A stretch of 64,000 bases of DNA from Nonomuraea fuscirosea (GTDB lineage Bacteria > Actinomycetota > Actinomycetes > Streptosporangiales > Streptosporangiaceae): NCBI RefSeq assembly GCF_003001935.1, contig NZ_PVNG01000002.1:1-64000 (forward strand), given 5' to 3'. This document shows, in pieces, positions 61,280 to 64,000 of the stretch (position 1 is its first letter; each line of letters begins with the position of its first letter). The notes beneath the pieces are model-generated. The model was not told where the DNA came from, did not search any database, and saw nothing but the letters and a program-made list of their open reading frames with translations. The position numbers and the translations under genes are program-made.

Positions 61280-64000
61280 TCACCAAGGCAGCGGGTCCAG
61301 GTCCCGACTCACCCGCCGCCAGTCGAGGACGGCGTTGATCAGAGGGTGGGCTTCCCCGAGCACTCGGCGCAGGTGGACCAGCACCGCTTCGCGCAGCTCA
61401 CGTGCCTCGTCGGCGCGGCGCAGGTCGCGCAGGGTGACCGCCAGGTTCGCCTCGCACACGAGGGTGTCCGGGTGGAGGGGGCCTCGTCCCGGAGCATCGC
61501 GCAGCGCCGTCAGCAATTCGCGTTCCATGGTCTCGGCCTGGTCGTACTTGCCGAGGTCGGCCAGGCAGTTGGCCACATTAATGGTGCAGACGAGCCGGAA
61601 GGGGTGCTCCTTGCCCAGCGTCTCGGTGAACCGGTTCAGGGTCTGCGTTCCGAGCGAGTAGGCGCTCGCGACGTCGCCGGTCTCGCGCTGGTAGATGAGC
61701 AGGTTGTTCGCCGCGATGAGGGTGTACGGCTTCGCCGGCCCGAGCGTGGTCTCGAAGGTGTCCAGGACCTGTTCGGCCAGCCGGCGCGCGGCCTCCCAGT
61801 CGCCGGCGTCACCCAGGTCGCCCGCGAGGTTGAGGCGGCAGATCACCGTGTCGGGATAGTCCGGCCCGTAGTGCTGGACGTACCGTTCGAGCGTCGCCTC
61901 GGTGAGCTGTCTGGCCTCCGTCAGGGCGCCCGCCTTACGCAGCGCGACCGCCAGGTTGCGTGCGGCGCGCAGCGTGTCGACGAAGTCGCTGCCGAGGACG
62001 CGCTGGTACCGGCTCAGAACGTCCCGTAACAGCTCCGCCGCCTTCTGGTACTCGCCCGCCTCACGGATGTCCAGGGCGAGGCTCAGCTGGGACGACAACG
62101 TGTACGGGTGATCGATCCCGATGACGGCCCGTCGGCGGTCGAGCGTCTCCTGGTCGAGCCGTCTGGCCTCGTTGATCTGGCCCACGTGCCGCAACGCCAC
62201 TGCGAGGTTGTTGGCCGCGGTCAGGGTCCGTGGATGGTCGTCCACGAAGAGATCCCTGGTCTGGTCGTAGGACTCCTGCTCCATCTGCAGCGACTCCTGC
62301 AACTGCCCGAGCGCCCGCAGGTCCGCCGCCAGCCCCGCGGCCGTCATCAGCGTGTGCGGGTGCGGCTTCGGCAGTACGTTGAGCTGGTCCTCCATGATGG
62401 CCCGGTCCAGGTCGCATGCCTCCTGGTACTTGCCCTGCTGACGCAGCACGTTCGCCATCTGGAAGCGCAGGAAGAGGGTCTGCCGGTCCACGTTGCCGAG
62501 CTTGTTGATCCACCGCTCCTCAAGACGCCGCCCCATCTCCAGGGCGCGCTCGAACTCGCCGCGCTTCCACCAGTAGCGGACCCGGTCGATGAGGAGTTGG
62601 CGCGTCTCCTCCTCGTCGCAGTCGTCCGCCTGGGACGGCGTGAGATGCGGCCAGATCTCGTCGAACCGCCTCCAGTTCTCGGGGTCGTCCGTGTCACCTT
62701 CGCGCGGGCGGGCTCCGAGCAGGATCCGGTGCACGTCGTGCATGGTGTCCTCCTGCTCCGATTCCGTCATGCGGTCACGGAGCACGGCCTGGACCAGCCG
62801 GTGCACCTGGACGGAGTTGTCCCGCTGGTCGACCTTGGCCAGGGCGAACCGGCTCAGCTCGCGGACCAGGCGGCCGATCATGATCTTGTCGCGTAAGGTG
62901 TCGTCGTACTTGAGCAGGCACTTGACCGTCTCGTCGCCGTACAACATGGACAGGGACACGGGCTCAGGCGCGAAGTAAGACAACAGTTCGAGCAGGCGGA
63001 CCGCCGCCGGGGAGCGCTCCCTGAGCCGGTCGAACGAGACGTTCCAGGTCAGGACCACCGGCCTCGGGTAGTTGAGCGTCTCGCCGAGTGCCAGCGTCGC
63101 CGCGGGCTGGTCGTTCAGGGTCTCGACGTACTCGTCGACGTCCATCCCCGTCTCCTGCAGCCACGCGCCGGCCTGCTCGATGGCCAGCGGCAGATCGCCC
63201 AGCGCCTCCGCGACCCGGCCCGCCTCGTCGTCGTTCATGCTCGGAACCCGCCGCCGCAGGTGCTCCAGGCTCTCCTCGCGAGTGAAGACGTCGATCGGGA
63301 GCGGCACCGCGGCCTGCTCCCAGGCCCGGTGCCGGGACGTGATCAGCACGTGGCCGGACGTCCCTCCCGGGAGGTAGTCCTGCAACTCTTCCGGGTTGTC
63401 GGCGTTGTCGAAGATCAGCAGCCAGCGTTTGTAGGGCTCGCCCCGGCGCAGTGCGTCGCGGGCGGCCTGGGCCGCCTCGGCCACGTTGTCGCCGACGCGC
63501 AGGCCCAGCCTGACCGCCAGGTTCGCCATCGCGCCGTTCAGCAGCTCGGACTGCTCCGCGGAGATCCACCACACCACGTCGTAGTCGGCCATGTAGCGGT
63601 GGGCGTACTCGATCGCGAGCTGCGTCTTCCCGACGCCGCCGAGGCCGTAGAGGGCGGCCTGCGTCACGACCGTCTGCGTCACGACCGTCTGGGCGCCGCC
63701 GACGAGTTGCTCACGCAGGCGCTGCAGCACCTCGCCGCGCCCGGTGAACGTCGCGTTCCTGGTCGGCAGGTCGAGCACCGTCGGCTGACGCCCGGGATAC
63801 CGGGGGCCGGTCACGGCGCCGCCGGCCTCCGTCGGCTGCCCCGGCCGGTCGAGGGTGCGCAGCAGTGCGGCCATCGCCTGCTCCTCCTCCAGACGGACCA
63901 GGTCGAGCGGCGTCGGGTCGGCGTACGGCACGGACAGCCGGACGTCGGCGATGCGGACGGGGATGAGCTGACCGCGCGACTCGGTGAGCTGGAGGCCCGA
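61280..64000 (-). CDS. TIR/NB-ARC/TPR protein, FxsT-like (5' part outside the window)
   Basis: The frame is open through the window edge: beyond the GTG at 63931 it continues with SGLQLTESRGQLIPVRIADVRLS, which looks like the end of a TIR or TIR-like domain, so the true start lies outside. Seen here are 906 codons: a linker, NB-ARC with ATFTGRGEVLQRLREQLVGG, P-loop YGLGGVGKT, WWISAEQ, Walker B WLLIFDNAD, HVLITSRHRAW and LGDLPLAIEQAGAWL, a winged-helix-like region ending in VHRLVQAVLRDRM, then about ten TPR units. The NB-ARC resembles the TPR protein (FxsT) of the FxSxx-COOH peptide system, but no FxSxx peptide or radical-SAM gene is in view. It may equally be a free-standing defence or signalling STAND protein. 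Confidence 0.88.
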   Translation of the reverse strand, partial: SGLQLTESRGQLIPVRIADVRLSVPYADPTPLDLVRLEEEQAMAALLRTLDRPGQPTEAGGAVTGPRYPGRQPTVLDLPTRNATFTGRGEVLQRLREQLVGGAQTVVTQTVVTQAALYGLGGVGKTQLAIEYAHRYMADYDVVWWISAEQSELLNGAMANLAVRLGLRVGDNVAEAAQAARDALRRGEPYKRWLLIFDNADNPEELQDYLPGGTSGHVLITSRHRAWEQAAVPLPIDVFTREESLEHLRRRVPSMNDDEAGRVAEALGDLPLAIEQAGAWLQETGMDVDEYVETLNDQPAATLALGETLNYPRPVVLTWNVSFDRLRERSPAAVRLLELLSYFAPEPVSLSMLYGDETVKCLLKYDDTLRDKIMIGRLVRELSRFALAKVDQRDNSVQVHRLVQAVLRDRMTESEQEDTMHDVHRILLGARPREGDTDDPENWRRFDEIWPHLTPSQADDCDEEETRQLLIDRVRYWWKRGEFERALEMGRRLEERWINKLGNVDRQTLFLRFQMANVLRQQGKYQEACDLDRAIMEDQLNVLPKPHPHTLMTAAGLAADLRALGQLQESLQMEQESYDQTRDLFVDDHPRTLTAANNLAVALRHVGQINEARRLDQETLDRRRAVIGIDHPYTLSSQLSLALDIREAGEYQKAAELLRDVLSRYQRVLGSDFVDTLRAARNLAVALRKAGALTEARQLTEATLERYVQHYGPDYPDTVICRLNLAGDLGDAGDWEAARRLAEQVLDTFETTLGPAKPYTLIAANNLLIYQRETGDVASAYSLGTQTLNRFTETLGKEHPFRLVCTINVANCLADLGKYDQAETMERELLTALRDAPGRGPLHPDTLVCEANLAVTLRDLRRADEARELREAVLVHLRRVLGEAHPLINAVLDWRRVSRDLDPLPW

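Overview
The window is 64 kb of very GC-rich actinobacterial DNA with dense genes, frequent GTG starts, 4-base stop/start overlaps and several starts placed where a leaderless mRNA would begin. Gene content (F420-type luciferase-like monooxygenases, MmpL and MmpS proteins, PucR regulators, PASTA kinase, SpoIIE-type phosphatase, TIR/NB-ARC/TPR proteins, dxr-ispG beside a GNAT gene of the Rv2867c type) suggests a filamentous actinomycete, perhaps of the Streptosporangiales; the genus is an inference. I see no tRNA, transposase, integrase, CRISPR array or polyketide/NRPS cluster.

Layout. 1-140: 3' end of a 5S rRNA and the rRNA-operon terminator. 0.2-4.1 kb: a membrane-anchored NB-ARC protein with 14 near-identical 42-residue TPR units, followed by a 50-bp tandem repeat built from its own 3' end. 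4.1-9.1 kb: LysE exporter with a divergent Lrp regulator, a secreted phosphodiester glycosidase, a tryptophanyl-tRNA synthetase behind a complete Trp attenuator (leader peptide with two Trp codons and alternative hairpins), and an MmpS-like membrane protein. 9.1-25.1 kb: catabolic genes for omega-amino acids: two PucR regulators, an acyl-CoA synthetase with its TetR regulator, a drug-type MFS exporter with a large palindromic operator, a class III aminotransferase coupled to (methyl)malonate-semialdehyde dehydrogenase (beta-alanine to acetyl-CoA), a PotD-like polyamine-type binding protein, GabT and an aldehyde dehydrogenase (GABA to succinate).

25.1-33.5 kb: two paralogous secreted serine proteases, then the non-mevalonate isoprenoid genes dxr and ispG (the M50 protease gene usually between them is missing), an epimerase, a secreted tripeptidyl-peptidase-like hydrolase and a GNAT protein. 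33.5-37.5 kb: PAS-GAF-SpoIIE phosphatase, a HipA-like kinase coupled to a DUF3037 protein, and a membrane protein coupled to a winged-helix regulator behind two tandem palindromes. 37.5-40.5 kb: three luciferase-like monooxygenases. 40.7-44.7 kb: two Ser/Thr kinases, the second with PASTA repeats, and a very small membrane protein.

44.8-54.5 kb: an unrecognised 544-residue protein, a Gfo/Idh/MocA dehydrogenase with a divergent ROK regulator, TetR with divergent MmpL, an ArsR-rhodanese fusion with a cupin behind a palindrome, and a zinc alcohol dehydrogenase. 54.6-59.2 kb: a branched-chain-amino-acid-type ABC transporter in which both permeases and one ATPase are fused in a single 864-residue protein. 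59.3-64.0 kb: two alpha/beta hydrolases and the C-terminal part of a TIR/NB-ARC/TPR protein that runs off the window.

The most notable signals are the trpS attenuator, the repeat-rich NB-ARC genes at both ends of the window, recurrent tandem copying of gene 3' ends including the stop codon at four places, and several intact palindromic operators that pair regulators with their likely targets.
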